Of a DNA stretch of 64,000 bases, positions 22,071-31,821 are shown piece by piece. The notes beneath the pieces were generated by a model. That model was not told where the DNA came from. It did not search any database and saw only the letters and a list, made by a program, of their open reading frames with translations. Every line of letters begins with the position of its first letter. Positions within the stretch are counted from its first letter, which is position 1. A program made the translations under genes and the position numbers. The DNA comes from Nonomuraea rhodomycinica (lineage in GTDB: Bacteria > Actinomycetota > Actinomycetes > Streptosporangiales > Streptosporangiaceae): positions 1,559,222 to 1,623,221 of the forward strand of contig NZ_JABWGO010000001.1 of NCBI RefSeq assembly GCF_013363995.1, given 5' to 3'.

Positions 22071-23349
22071 GTGAGCTTCCCTTCGAGGACGGTGGGCCGG
22101 CCGCGCAGGAACGTCGCCACCACGCGGCCCGGCAGCGTCATGCCCTCGTAGGGCGTGTTCCTGCTCTTGGACGCGTAGCCGGACGGATCGACCGGGGTGC
22201 GGACGGACGGGTCATAGAGGGTGATGTTGGCCGGCGCGCCGGCCTCCAGGGCGAGGCCGTGGCCGGGCAGGCGGCCGATGCGCGCCGGGGCGGCCGACAT
22301 GCGCTCGGCCACGCCGGCCCAGTCGAGCAGGCCGGTGTCGACCATGGCCTCCTGGACCACGCTGAGCGCCGTCTCCAGGCCGATCATGCCCATGGCCGCG
22401 GCCGACCACTCGGTCTCCTTGTCCTCGACCGGGTGGGGGGCGTGGTCGGTGGCGACCACGTCGATCGTGCCGTCGGCCAGCGCGTCGCGCAGCGCCTCGA
22501 CGTCGGCGCGGGTGCGCAGCGGCGGGTTGACCTTGTAGATGGGGTTGTAGGCGCCCACCGGGGAGTCCTCGACGAGGTCGTCGGTGAGGAGCAGGTGGTG
22601 CGGGGTGACCTCGGCCGTGACGTTCCAGCCCTTGGACTTGGCCCAGCGGATGATCTCGACCGAGCCGGCGGTGGAGACGTGGCACACGTGCAGGCGGGAG
22701 CCGACGTGCGCGGCCAGCAGGCAGTCGCGGGCGATGATCGCCTCCTCGGCGACCGCGGGCCAGCCGGTCAGGCCGAGCCGGCCGGAGACGACGCCCTCGT
22801 TCATCTGGGCGCCCTCGGTCAGCCGCGGCTCCTGGGCGTGCTGGGCGACGACGCCGTCGAACGCCTTGACGTACTCCAGGGCGCGCCGCATGAGCACCGC
22901 GTCGCTGACGCACTTGCCGTCGTCGGAGAAGACGCGGACCCGGGCGGCGGAGTCGGCCATCGCGCCCAGCTCGGCCAGCCGGACGCCCTCCAGGCCGACG
23001 GTGACCGCGCCGACCGGCTGCACGTCGCAGTGGCCGTGCTCGCGGCCGAGCCGCCACACCTGCTCGACCACGCCGGCGGTGTCGGCGACGGGCGAGGTGT
23101 TGGCCATGGCGTGGACCGCGGTGTAGCCGCCGCGGGCGGCGGACTGGGTGCCGGTCAGGACGGTCTCGGCGTCCTCGCGGCCGGGCTCGCGCAGGTGGGT
23201 GTGCAGGTCGACGAGGCCGGGCAGGGCGATCGCGCCGCGGCCGTCGACGACCTCGCCGCCGCTCAGACCGGGCCCGATCTCGGCGATGAGGCCGTCCTCG
23301 ACACGGATGTCCACGGGTTCCCCGCCGAGAACCCGCACATTCTTGATGA

Positions 23350-23353
<4 letters not shown>
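22067..23353 (-). CDS. pyrC: Dihydroorotase
   Basis: Cyclises carbamoyl-aspartate to dihydroorotate. A 428-residue class I (Bacillus-type) amidohydrolase: metal motif [10 protein letters not shown] near residue 59, the substrate/metal segments [16 protein letters not shown] and [10 protein letters not shown], and VATDHAPHP near residue 305. ATG overlaps the pyrB stop as ATGA. Part of the pyr operon. Confidence 0.97.
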
Positions 23354-24266
<913 letters not shown>

Positions 24267-24270
<4 letters not shown>

Positions 24271-24812
24271 TTGGCGCCCTCCTTGATCAGCAGGACGGCC
24301 TCGCGCCCGTCGGTCTCCTCCAGGTAGACCTTGACCTTCTCGCTCTTCGCGGTCGGCAGGTTCTTGCCGACGTAGTCGGCGCGGATGGGCAGCTCCCGGT
24401 GGCCCCGGTCGACGAGCGTGGCCAGCTGCACGGAGGTCGGCCGGCCGAGGTCGTTGAGCGCGTCGAGCGCGGCGCGCACGGTGCGGCCGGAGTAGAGGAC
24501 GTCGTCGACCAGCACCACGGTCTTGCCGTCGATGCCGTCGGGCGGCAGCTCGGTGCGGCCGAGCGGCCGGGCGGGCTTGAGCCGCAGGTCGTCGCGGTAC
24601 ATCGTGATGTCGATCGAGCCGACGGGGATCTTGACCCCTTCGAACTGCTCGATGCGGTCGCCGAGGCGGCGCGCCAGCGTGGCGCCTCGGGTCGGGATGC
24701 CGAGAAGGACGACTTCGCCGGCGCCCTTCGTGCGCTCGAGGATCTCGTGCGCGATGCGGGTCAGCGCCCGATGGATGTCCGGGCCCTCGAGGACGGCCCT
24801 GGATTCGGACAT
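24267..24812 (-). CDS. pyrR: PyrR pyr-operon regulatory protein / uracil phosphoribosyltransferase
   Basis: 181 residues. First gene of the operon. The PRPP-binding loop is [21 protein letters not shown]; the basic N-terminal half ([29 protein letters not shown]) supplies the RNA-binding face in this family. With UMP bound, PyrR is expected to bind the loop in its own leader and reduce expression of the whole pyr operon. It also has modest uracil phosphoribosyltransferase activity in characterised members. Confidence 0.97.
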
Positions 24813-24822
24813 GGGGAATTCA

Positions 24823-24845
24823 CCACCTTTCCCGCCTCACGGGAC
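24823..24845 (-). promoter_or_regulatory. PyrR-binding loop overlapping the pyrR translation-start region
   Basis: In the minus-strand leader, 19-32 nt upstream of the pyrR ATG, a stem-loop reads UCCCGUGAGGCGGG (24831-24844). Its UCCxGxGAGGC core matches the PyrR-binding-loop consensus known from Bacillus and mycobacteria. The Shine-Dalgarno AAGGUGG (24823-24829) follows directly, with no terminator between it and pyrR. This arrangement fits PyrR-dependent translational repression rather than attenuation. A TAATGT hexamer at 24873-24878 could be the -10 element. Confidence 0.7.
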
Positions 24846-24949
24846 GGGTCTTAAAGGGTGTTGGCCGCACTCACATTACCAGGCGTCACCAGCCACAACA
24901 GGGCGGGGCCATCCGCGTGACACCGCGCTCCTCGGGGAAGAGACAGACA

Positions 24950-26194
24950 ATGACGTTCCATGTCGATTCGGAGGTGGGCCGGCTCCGGCAGGTGTTGCTG
25001 CACAAGCCCGACCTGGCGCTCAAGCGGCTGACGCCCACCAACAAGGACGATTTCCTGTTCGACGACGTCCTGTGGGTGCAGCGGGCGATGGAGGAGCACG
25101 AGGAGTTCCAGGACGCGCTCCGCCGTCGCGGCGTCGAGGTGCACATCCTGGCCGACCTGCTGCGCGAGACGGTCGAGATCCCCGAGGCGCGCAAGCACAT
25201 CCTGGACGCGATCGTGGACGAGCGGTTCATGGGTCCCCTGGCGGTGGACGACGTGCGCAACACGCTCGACGCGATGGACTCGGCCACCCTGCAGACGTAC
25301 CTGACGGGCGGGATCACCAAGAGGGAGCTCGCGGCGATGGGCTGCGACCCCAAGTCGGTCGCCTACCACTCGCTGCCGGAGGACGGCTTCGTGCTGCCCC
25401 CGCTGCCCAACCACCTGTTCACGCGCGACACCTCGTGCTGGGTGTACGACGGGGTCTCGATCAACGCGATGCGCAAGAAGGCCCGCATGCGCGAGACCGT
25501 GAACATGGAGGCGGTCTACCAGTACCACCCCACGTTCGCCGACGGCTTCGGCGTGCCGCAGAAGGGCGGCTTCCACGTCTGGCTGCCCGGCCACGCGGTC
25601 GCGCCGGCCACGCTGGAGGGCGGCGACGTGCTGGTCATCGGCCGCGGCGCCGTGCTGGTCGGCATGAGCGAGCGCACCCGCCCGCAGGCCGTCGAGATGT
25701 TCGCCCAGCGGCTGTTCCAGGCCGGCTCCGTGACGAGGATCGTGGCGCTGAACATGCCGAAGGCGCGCGCCTTCATGCACCTCGACACGGTCATGACCAT
25801 GGTGGACGTGGGCGTGTTCACCAAGTACGCCGGGCTCGGCATGCTGCCGTCGTACACGATCGAGCCGGGCGACACCGAGAAGGAGCTGAAGGTCACCGAC
25901 CACCCGCCGGAGGACATGCACCGGGCCATCGCCCGCGCGCTCGGCCTCGACGACATCAAGGTGCTCACGCCGACCCAGGACGTGTACGCCGCCGAGCGGG
26001 AGCAGTGGGACGACGGCTGCAACGCGCTGGCCGTCGAGCCCGGCGTGGTCGTCGCCTACGAGCGCAACACCACGACCAACAACTTCCTGCGCGACAACGG
26101 CATCGAGGTCATCACCATCCGGGGCAGCGAGCTGGGCCGGGGCCGCGGCGGGCCGCGCTGCATGAGCTGCCCGCTCGAACGCGACGGGATCTGA
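24950..26194 (+). CDS. arcA: Arginine deiminase
   Basis: Hydrolyses arginine to citrulline and ammonia, the first step of the arginine-deiminase pathway. 414 residues from ATG 24950; an upstream in-frame GTG at 24917 is possible but has no better ribosome-binding site. Catalytic elements are present: [14 protein letters not shown], the active-site His in [10 protein letters not shown] and the nucleophilic Cys near the C-terminus in [12 protein letters not shown]. Divergent from pyrR across a 140-bp gap and first gene of a four-gene operon. Confidence 0.95.
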   Translation: MTFHVDSEVGRLRQVLLHKPDLALKRLTPTNKDDFLFDDVLWVQRAMEEHEEFQDALRRRGVEVHILADLLRETVEIPEARKHILDAIVDERFMGPLAVDDVRNTLDAMDSATLQTYLTGGITKRELAAMGCDPKSVAYHSLPEDGFVLPPLPNHLFTRDTSCWVYDGVSINAMRKKARMRETVNMEAVYQYHPTFADGFGVPQKGGFHVWLPGHAVAPATLEGGDVLVIGRGAVLVGMSERTRPQAVEMFAQRLFQAGSVTRIVALNMPKARAFMHLDTVMTMVDVGVFTKYAGLGMLPSYTIEPGDTEKELKVTDHPPEDMHRAIARALGLDDIKVLTPTQDVYAAEREQWDDGCNALAVEPGVVVAYERNTTTNNFLRDNGIEVITIRGSELGRGRGGPRCMSCPLERDGI

Positions 26195-26217
26195 GACGAG
26201 AACGGGAAGGGGGCAGG

Positions 26218-27153
26218 ATGCGGGTCATCGTCGCCCTGGGCGGCAACGCGGTGCTGCAACGGCAGCAGAAGCCGGACGCCCACACGCAGGTCGCCAACGT
26301 GGCCGCCGCCGTGCGGACGCTGGCCGGCCTGGCCGACCGGCACGAGCTGGTCATCACGCACGGCAACGGCCCGCAGGTCGGGCTGCTCGCCCTGGAGAGC
26401 GCCACCGACCACCACCTGACCCGGCCGTACCCGTTCGACGCGCTCGGAGCGCAGACCCAGGGCATGATCGGCTACTGGATGCTCCAGGCCCTGCAGAACG
26501 CGCTGCCCGGCCGCCAGGTCCTCGCCATGGTCACGCAGACGCTGGTCTCGGCGGTCGATCCGGCCTTCGACGACCCGGGCAAGTTCGTCGGCCCCGTCTA
26601 CGACCGCGACGAGGCCGCCAAGCTGGCCGAGGAGTACGGCTGGACCGTCAAGCCGGACGGCGACTACTGGCGGCGGGTCGTCCCCTCCCCCGCGCCGCAG
26701 CGCGTCGTGGAGACCCGGCTCATCCGCCGGATGCTGGGCGAGCGGGTCATCGTGATCTGCGCCGGGGGCGGCGGCGTGCCGGTCATCCGCGACGAGCACG
26801 GCCGGCTGTCGGGCGTGGAGGCCGTCATCGACAAGGACGCGACCGCCTCGATGCTGGCCGAGGCCCTGGACTGCGACGCGCTGCTCATCCTCACCGACGT
26901 GCCGCGCGTGATGCGCGGTTTCGGCACCCCCGCGCAGAGCGAGATCGGTCACACCACCCCGCACGAGCTGCGCGCCCTCGACTTCCCGGCCGGCTCGATG
27001 GGGCCGAAGGTCGAGGCGGCGTGCAGGTTCGTCGAGACGACCGGCGACATGGCCGCCATCGGCCGGCTCGACCAGGCCGAGCAGATCCTGGAGGGCTCCG
27101 CGGGCACCATCGTCACGCCCAACGCCCGCTGGCCGCTGACGAGCACGCTCTAG
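26218..27153 (+). CDS. arcC: Carbamate kinase
   Basis: Makes ATP and carbamate from ADP and carbamoyl phosphate. 311 residues from ATG 26218, with GGAAGGGGG before it; the frame stays open far upstream but that part overlaps arcA in another frame. Family motifs: VIVALGGNAVLQR at the N-terminus, ITHGNGPQVG near residue 45, VICAGGGGVPVI and IDKDATASMLAEAL, and GSMGPKVEAACRF. It follows arcA by 23 nt. The ornithine carbamoyltransferase gene arcB, which normally generates its substrate, is not in this operon. Confidence 0.96.
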   Translation: MRVIVALGGNAVLQRQQKPDAHTQVANVAAAVRTLAGLADRHELVITHGNGPQVGLLALESATDHHLTRPYPFDALGAQTQGMIGYWMLQALQNALPGRQVLAMVTQTLVSAVDPAFDDPGKFVGPVYDRDEAAKLAEEYGWTVKPDGDYWRRVVPSPAPQRVVETRLIRRMLGERVIVICAGGGGVPVIRDEHGRLSGVEAVIDKDATASMLAEALDCDALLILTDVPRVMRGFGTPAQSEIGHTTPHELRALDFPAGSMGPKVEAACRFVETTGDMAAIGRLDQAEQILEGSAGTIVTPNARWPLTSTL

Positions 27154-27170
27154 GTCCGTAGGAGGTTCCG

Positions 27171-28592
27171 GTGACACTGGCCCAACGGCTGTTCCGCACC
27201 AAGCCGACCGCGCAGATCGTCGCGGAGGGCGGCCGGGGCGAGGGCGGCGAGCTGCGCCGCACGATGTCCCTGTGGCAGCTCACGCTCTTCAGCGTCGGCG
27301 CGACGCTCGGCACGGGCATCTTCGTCATCCTCGGCCAGGCCGTGCCCAAGGCCGGTCCCGCGGTCGTGCTGTCGTTCGTGCTCGCCGCCGTCACGGCCCT
27401 GTTCTCGGCGCTGTCGTACGCCGAGCTGGCCGGGACCATCCCGGTGTCCGGCTCGTCGTACTCGTACGCGTACGCGACGCTGGGCGAGCTGATCGCCTGG
27501 GTGTGCGGCTGGTGCCTCATGCTGGAGTACGCCGTCTCGGTGGCGGCCGTGGCCGTCGGCTGGGGCCAGTACCTCAACTCGTTCCTGCACAGCCTGTTCG
27601 GGTGGACGCTGCCGACCGCGATCATCGCCTCCCCCGGCCAGGACGGCGGCGTGATCAACCTGGCCGCCATCCTCATCGTCGTGCTGGCCACCTGGGTGCT
27701 GCTGTACGGGGCCTCCGAGAGCGCCACGGCCAACGCCGTCTTCGTGCTCGTCAAGGTGGTCGTGCTGCTGTTCTTCTGCGTGGTGGCGTTCTCGGCGTTC
27801 CAGGCCGGGAACTTCACGCCGTTCGCCCCGCTGGGCGTCGCCGGCATCACGGCCGCCGCCTCGCAGGTGTTCTTCTCCTACATCGGCTTCGACGCGGCCT
27901 CCACCGCCGGCGAGGAGGCCAGGAACCCCAAGCGGGACCTGCCGCTGGCCATCATCCTGTCGCTGGTCATCGTGACGGTCCTGTACGTGCTCGTCGCGGC
28001 GGCGGCGGTGGGCGCCATGCACTGGACGCGGTTCGACCCGGAGAGCACCGAGGCGAGCCTGGCGCAGATCGCCGACCTGGCGACCGGCTCCACGTGGGCG
28101 GGGCTCATCGTGTCGTTCGGCGCGGTCATCGCCATCGCCAGCGTCGTGCTGACCGTCATCTACGGCCAGACCCGCATCCTGTTCGCGATGTCGCGCGACG
28201 GGCTCATCCCCCGGGTGTTCCAGAAGGTCAACCCGCGCCACCAGGTGCCGGTCGCCAACACGCTCATCGTCGCGGCGTTCATCTCGGTGCTGGCCGGGTT
28301 CGTGCCGCTCGGCCAGCTCGCCGAGGCCACCAGCATCGGGACGCTGTTCGCGTTCCTCATCGTGAACATCGGCGTCCTCGTCCTGCGCTACCGCAGCCCC
28401 GAGCTGCCCCGCAGCTTCCGCACGCCGTTCTTCCCGCTCACCCCGGTGCTGGGCGCGATCTTCTGCGCCCTGGTGATGGCCGGGCTCGCGGGCGTCACCT
28501 GGCTGGCCTTCGGCCTGTGGATGCTGGTGGGCATGGCCGGGTACTTCCTGTACGGCTTCCGCAAGTCGCGCCTGAACGCGGAGGTGGTCTGA
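27171..28592 (+). CDS. Amino-acid permease, APC superfamily
   Basis: 473 residues with about 12 predicted membrane helices. It starts with GTG 27171, preceded by AGGAGG. The APC signature runs through the first helices: SVGATLGTGIFVILG, then ALSYAELAGTIPVSGSSYSY, and FFSYIGFDAASTAGEEARNP in the middle. The C-terminus ends in a short basic tail. It resembles the cationic-amino-acid-transporter type more than ArcD antiporters. From context it probably imports arginine or exchanges it for ornithine or citrulline; substrate not provable from sequence. Confidence 0.9.
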   Translation: MTLAQRLFRTKPTAQIVAEGGRGEGGELRRTMSLWQLTLFSVGATLGTGIFVILGQAVPKAGPAVVLSFVLAAVTALFSALSYAELAGTIPVSGSSYSYAYATLGELIAWVCGWCLMLEYAVSVAAVAVGWGQYLNSFLHSLFGWTLPTAIIASPGQDGGVINLAAILIVVLATWVLLYGASESATANAVFVLVKVVVLLFFCVVAFSAFQAGNFTPFAPLGVAGITAAASQVFFSYIGFDAASTAGEEARNPKRDLPLAIILSLVIVTVLYVLVAAAAVGAMHWTRFDPESTEASLAQIADLATGSTWAGLIVSFGAVIAIASVVLTVIYGQTRILFAMSRDGLIPRVFQKVNPRHQVPVANTLIVAAFISVLAGFVPLGQLAEATSIGTLFAFLIVNIGVLVLRYRSPELPRSFRTPFFPLTPVLGAIFCALVMAGLAGVTWLAFGLWMLVGMAGYFLYGFRKSRLNAEVV

Positions 28593-29458
28593 TGCGGTTC
28601 GACGACATCCTGGCCGGAGCCATCCCGGAGCCGAGGGGCCGCGACGGGCTCGTGCTGGCGGCGCTGCTGGCCAAGCAGGCGGGCGGGCGGCTCACGGTGG
28701 CCGCCATCGAGCCGCCGGCCTGGCACACGCCCGGTCCGGCGCGCGCGGAGGAGGCCGCCTGGCGCGCCTACCTCAAGGAGCAGGCCGAGGCGACGCTCGC
28801 CCAGGCCCGGCAGATCGCCGGTGAGGACGCCGAGTACGTCGCCCACGCGCACAAGGGCAGCGGGCGCGGGCTGGTGGAGCTCGCGCGCCGGCGCTCGGCG
28901 GACGTCGTCGTGATCGGCTCGGCGCCGGGCGGGGCCAAGGGCCGCATCGCGATCGGCAGCACCGCCGACCAGCTCCTGCACTCCTCGCCGGTGCCGGTGC
29001 TGGTGGCCCCGCGCGGCTACGCCGACGACCCGCCGGGCGTCTTCGAGCGCATCACGGTCGCCTACCGGCGCAGCCCGTGCTCCGACGCGGCGGTCGCCTC
29101 GGCCGCCAAGGCGGCGGCCTCGCTGGAGGTCCCGCTGCGCCTGGTCACGATGGTGCTCAGCAGCGGCAAGAGGGTCGAGATCGAGGAGCGGATGCTGGAA
29201 CGGCTGCGCGACCAGACCGCGGCCGACCTCAAGGTGGCGGCGCGGGGGCACCGGCGGCGGCTGGACGTGGACGTGGAGGTGCTGGAGGGACGGAACGTGG
29301 CCCAGGCGCTCGTCACGACGTCGTGGCGGCCCGGGGAGATCCTCGTGTGCGCGTCGAGCACGGGCGGGCCGCTGCGCCGCGTCTTCCTCGGGGACACCTC
29401 CGTCAAGATCGTCAAGGCTGCCCCGTGCCCTGTGATGATCCTCACTCGACAACCGTGA
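28592..29458 (+). CDS. Universal stress protein, tandem UspA domains
   Basis: 288 residues from ATG 28592, overlapping the permease stop by 1 nt. Two UspA-like halves: in the first, the ATP-binding pattern is VVIGSAPGGAKGRIAIGST with HSSPVPVLVAP; the second starts ITVAYRRSPCSDAAV and ends VCASSTGGPLRRVFLGDTSVKIVKAAPCPVMIL. It is not a membrane protein. Usp proteins often accompany energy-stress genes such as arc; here it probably modulates the permease or the pathway under low energy or oxygen. Confidence 0.88.
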   Translation: MRFDDILAGAIPEPRGRDGLVLAALLAKQAGGRLTVAAIEPPAWHTPGPARAEEAAWRAYLKEQAEATLAQARQIAGEDAEYVAHAHKGSGRGLVELARRRSADVVVIGSAPGGAKGRIAIGSTADQLLHSSPVPVLVAPRGYADDPPGVFERITVAYRRSPCSDAAVASAAKAAASLEVPLRLVTMVLSSGKRVEIEERMLERLRDQTAADLKVAARGHRRRLDVDVEVLEGRNVAQALVTTSWRPGEILVCASSTGGPLRRVFLGDTSVKIVKAAPCPVMILTRQP

Positions 29459-29761
29459 AACGGAAAACTCGTACTCGACAAACGGTGACGAAGTACCGTT
29501 ATTGCCGGGACAACTGGGACTAATGTGGCGTAGCCTCCCGGATCGGATTCGGCATCTTTTTTCCAATCAGCTTGACCTTGGGCGTCCTCCCCTTTACCGT
29601 CACTGTGCGTAACCACACCGCGCGGGGTTTTTGGGGTAAACCCAGGGCCTTGGCTACCGATGGTGCCGAGTTCGGCACCAGACCCCCGGTGGCTTCGGCG
29701 TTCACCGCGGGGGAGCACAATCTACTGATAGCGATACATACGAGAGCCGGGGGGCCACACG
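29459..29761 (+). other. Spacer between the arc operon and bldD: promoter and leader, no gene
   Basis: No protein gene is seen. Just after the stress-protein stop there is a weak 6-bp hairpin (29481-29486 with 29495-29500). The rest is the bldD promoter and a 155-nt leader with two stem-loops: 29625-29630 with 29638-29643, and a near-perfect 20-bp palindrome at 29661-29680. This region is distinctly AT-richer than the surroundings. Confidence 0.6.
29572..29600 (+). promoter_or_regulatory. Probable bldD promoter
   Basis: TTGACC at 29572-29577, a 17-bp spacer and TACCGT at 29595-29600: the best sigma-70-type promoter match in this part of the window. Transcription would begin near 29607, giving a leader of about 155 nt with two stem-loops before the bldD ATG at 29762. 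Confidence 0.5.
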
Positions 29762-30256
29762 ATGCCGTCTGAGTACGCAAAGTCGCTGGGTGCACGACTG
29801 CGCGCCATCCGCACCCAGCAGGGCCTGTCCCTGCACGGGGTCGAGGAGAAGTCGCGTGGCAGGTGGAAAGCCGTGGTCGTGGGGTCGTACGAGCGTGGCG
29901 ACCGCGCCGTCACGGTGCAGAAGCTTGCCGAACTTGCCGATTTCTACGGGGTGCCCGTCTCCGAGCTGCTGCCGGGCGGCGCCGCGCCCAGCCCGCTCGG
30001 GCCGACGCCGAAGCTTGTGATCGACCTGGAGCGGCTTGCCACGCTGCCGAAGGAGAAGGCCGGGGCGCTCGCCCGCTACGCCGCCACCATCCAGAGCCAG
30101 CGTGGCGACTACAACGGCAAGGTGCTGTCGATCCGCCAGGAGGACCTGCGCTCCCTGGCCGTCATCTATGACAAGTCGCCCAGTGAGCTGACGGAGGAGC
30201 TCATCAGCTGGGGTGTCCTGGACGCGGAGGCCCGCAGGGCGGTCGAGTCGTTCTGA
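29762..30256 (+). CDS. bldD: BldD, c-di-GMP-responsive developmental regulator
   Basis: 164 residues. The N-terminal helix-turn-helix domain (YAKSLGARLRAIRTQQGLSL, GVEEKSRGRWKAVVVGSYE, RGDRAVTVQKLAELADFYGV) is nearly that of Streptomyces BldD. The C-terminal c-di-GMP-binding domain has RGDYNGKVLSIRQED, which matches the RGD-X8-RQDD motif except for Glu in place of the first Asp of the DD pair. BldD-c-di-GMP dimers repress sporulation genes during vegetative growth. The ATG follows GGGGGG by about 7 nt. Synteny with the pyr operon as in Streptomyces is interrupted here by the arc operon. Confidence 0.97.
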   Translation: MPSEYAKSLGARLRAIRTQQGLSLHGVEEKSRGRWKAVVVGSYERGDRAVTVQKLAELADFYGVPVSELLPGGAAPSPLGPTPKLVIDLERLATLPKEKAGALARYAATIQSQRGDYNGKVLSIRQEDLRSLAVIYDKSPSELTEELISWGVLDAEARRAVESF

Positions 30257-30332
30257 CCCGCCCGGACCCCGGGGCCCCGCCCCACCGGCTCCCGTCCCGG
30301 CCCTTTCGCCGGGGGCGAGATGGTTTTTCCCA

Positions 30333-30368
30333 CCTGAGGGGCGCGCACCGCACTGCGCGCCCCTCAGG
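30333..30368. terminator. bldD terminator hairpin
   Basis: Perfect 15-bp stem (30333-30347 with 30354-30368) with a 6-nt loop, 77 nt beyond the bldD stop. It is flanked by a short T-run on the upstream side. Strong enough to end transcription from both sides, separating bldD from the convergent HEPN gene. Confidence 0.8.
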
Positions 30369-30768
30369 CTTGTCCGGGGCCCGTCACAGGTGTGCGTGGG
30401 GCACGGGCGCGGGCAGGAGGGGCCGGAAGACGCGACCGGGGCGACCCGCCGTGGGCGGCGCCGCATCCCGGCCGCGCGAGGGCAGGGCGAGCCTCCCGGG
30501 GCGACCCGGGAGCGGCGGATCAGGGCGGCGGCAGGAAAACGGGGGTGGGCGCTGAGGTGCCCCCCGGAGCGCGCCTTGCCAGGCGAGCGCGGAGGACGGC
30601 CGGCGACTCGCCGTAGGTGGCGCCACGGGAGCGGGCTCTCAGGCGCCTCCGGAGCGCGCCGTGCCGGGCGAGCGCAGAAGGACGGCCGGGCAGGGCAAGG
30701 CCCCGTCAGGTCTCTGGAGCCGCGTCAGAACAGGGCCGGGCCCTGGGGTGGCTGGGCGCGGCGGCGGC
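30369..30768. other. Gene-free region between bldD terminator and the HEPN gene
   Basis: About 400 nt, very GC-rich, with loosely repeated GGAGCGCGCC-type segments (around 30567 and 30651). Open frames lack ribosome-binding sites and motifs. I see nothing functional in it. Confidence 0.5.
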
Positions 30769-31215
30769 TCACCCGGCCAAAGGGACCTCGACGGGCAACT
30801 GGGGTTGGGTAGGGACCCCCAGCATCTCCTCCACTCGCGTCACAAAGGTCTCGGCCTCGGCCAGCAGCTCGTCGGCGTCGGCCGCGGAGACCCCGCGGAC
30901 CATGCCGGCCTCGGCGGCGGCGCGCTTGGCGGCGCTCACCGCGAAGTAGGCGGCCCACTCGGCGAGCTCGGGCTCCGCCTCCGGGAGCAGCTCCCACGCG
31001 CTGCGCAGGCGGCGCCGGCGGCCCTCCATCGGCCGGGGCCGGGCGGCCAGGATCGCGGCGGCCGCGCGCAGCGCCGCCAGGTGTGCCGACACGTATCGGG
31101 ATGCCGGGGTGCGCGCGACAGACGCCTCCGCCAGGCAGGAACGTGAATCCGTCAAGTGCGCCCGAACGGCTTGCGACAGCCGGGGACCCTGCGGGTCTCT
31201 GGACCGTGGTGCCAT
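30769..31215 (-). CDS. SAV_6107-type HEPN-domain protein
   Basis: 148 residues from ATG 31213-31215, with AAGGAGG seven nt before it; a GTG two codons earlier is too close to the ribosome-binding site. The protein is all-helical. Recognisable parts: RTPASRYVSAHLAALRAAAA, RRRRLRSAWELLPEAEPELA, EWAAYFAVSAAKRAAAEAG and DADELLAEAETFVTRVEEML, the pattern I associate with the SAV_6107 HEPN family of actinobacteria. Members are often next to DNA-replication or repair genes; here the neighbour is bldD. Biochemical role unknown. Confidence 0.7.
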   Translation of the reverse strand: MAPRSRDPQGPRLSQAVRAHLTDSRSCLAEASVARTPASRYVSAHLAALRAAAAILAARPRPMEGRRRRLRSAWELLPEAEPELAEWAAYFAVSAAKRAAAEAGMVRGVSAADADELLAEAETFVTRVEEMLGVPTQPQLPVEVPLAG

Positions 31216-31616
31216 GTGCACGCCTCCTTGGGGTCGTGGCGGGCGGCCGGCGTCACCGCCGGTGAAGCCAGAATCCCAGGCGCCACCGACAAATTCCGCC
31301 GGGCCGGCCGGACGTGGAGCTTCCCCTCTCCCCGTCCGGCCAGGACACGCCCTGCTCGTCTCCGCCGACGACGAGGACGCGCCCTTCGCCCGTGGAGCCT
31401 GACCGCGGGTCTCGCTTGGGGGAAGCGTGGCCCGCGACCAGGTCCTTCGACGTGAGCCGCGAGCCTCACGTCACTACGTCGAACATAATTTCGATCACGC
31501 TCGGTGTCAACCCGTTTCAGAACACAGGTTCGATCGGCATGGCGAAGAACGCGACCGTAGGACGTGCGGACGGCTCCTCGGGCGCCGCAGGGCGCGGCCT
31601 TGCACCCCCTCCCGGG
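31216..31616. other. Gene-free region between the HEPN gene and the ferredoxin
   Basis: About 400 nt. It should hold the HEPN-gene promoter (minus strand) and the end of the P450-ferredoxin transcript. The stretch around 31480-31540 is AT-richer than its surroundings. No stem-loop or promoter is convincing and no coding frame is supported. Confidence 0.5.
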
Positions 31617-31811
31617 TCACTCCGCGATCGACAGGGCGCCCGACGGGCACAGCGTCACCGCGCGCCGGACCGCGTCCTCGAGTTCCGCTGGCGGCGACGC
31701 CTCCAGCAGGACCACCGTCCCGTCCTCGTCGCTCTGGTCAAAGACCTGGGGCACCGTGAGCGCGCACATGCCCGCTCCGATGCACACCGTCGTGTCAGCC
31801 TTGATCTTCAT
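31617..31811 (-). CDS. Ferredoxin of the P450-partner type
   Basis: 64 residues, acidic. The cluster ligands are CIGAGMC (residues 10-16) and a C-terminal CPSGAL; the intervening second cysteine is missing, which gives the spacing of [3Fe-4S] ferredoxins that serve P450s. It starts at ATG 31809-31811 with GGAGA upstream, 10 nt after the P450 stop, so the two are one operon and it most likely delivers electrons to that P450. The reductase partner is not adjacent; the FAD oxidoreductase at 44,211 is one candidate. Confidence 0.9.
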   Translation of the reverse strand: MKIKADTTVCIGAGMCALTVPQVFDQSDEDGTVVLLEASPPAELEDAVRRAVTLCPSGALSIAE

Positions 31812-31821
31812 GGTGATCTCC

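Noticed and set aside
24523..26217. Long upstream extension of the carbamate kinase frame
   Set aside because: It overlaps arcA and pyrR in other frames; carbamate kinase homology and ribosome-binding site begin at 26218.
29540..29680. Transfer RNA or c-di-AMP riboswitch upstream of bldD
   Set aside because: No cloverleaf or known riboswitch core could be drawn; only two stem-loops remain.
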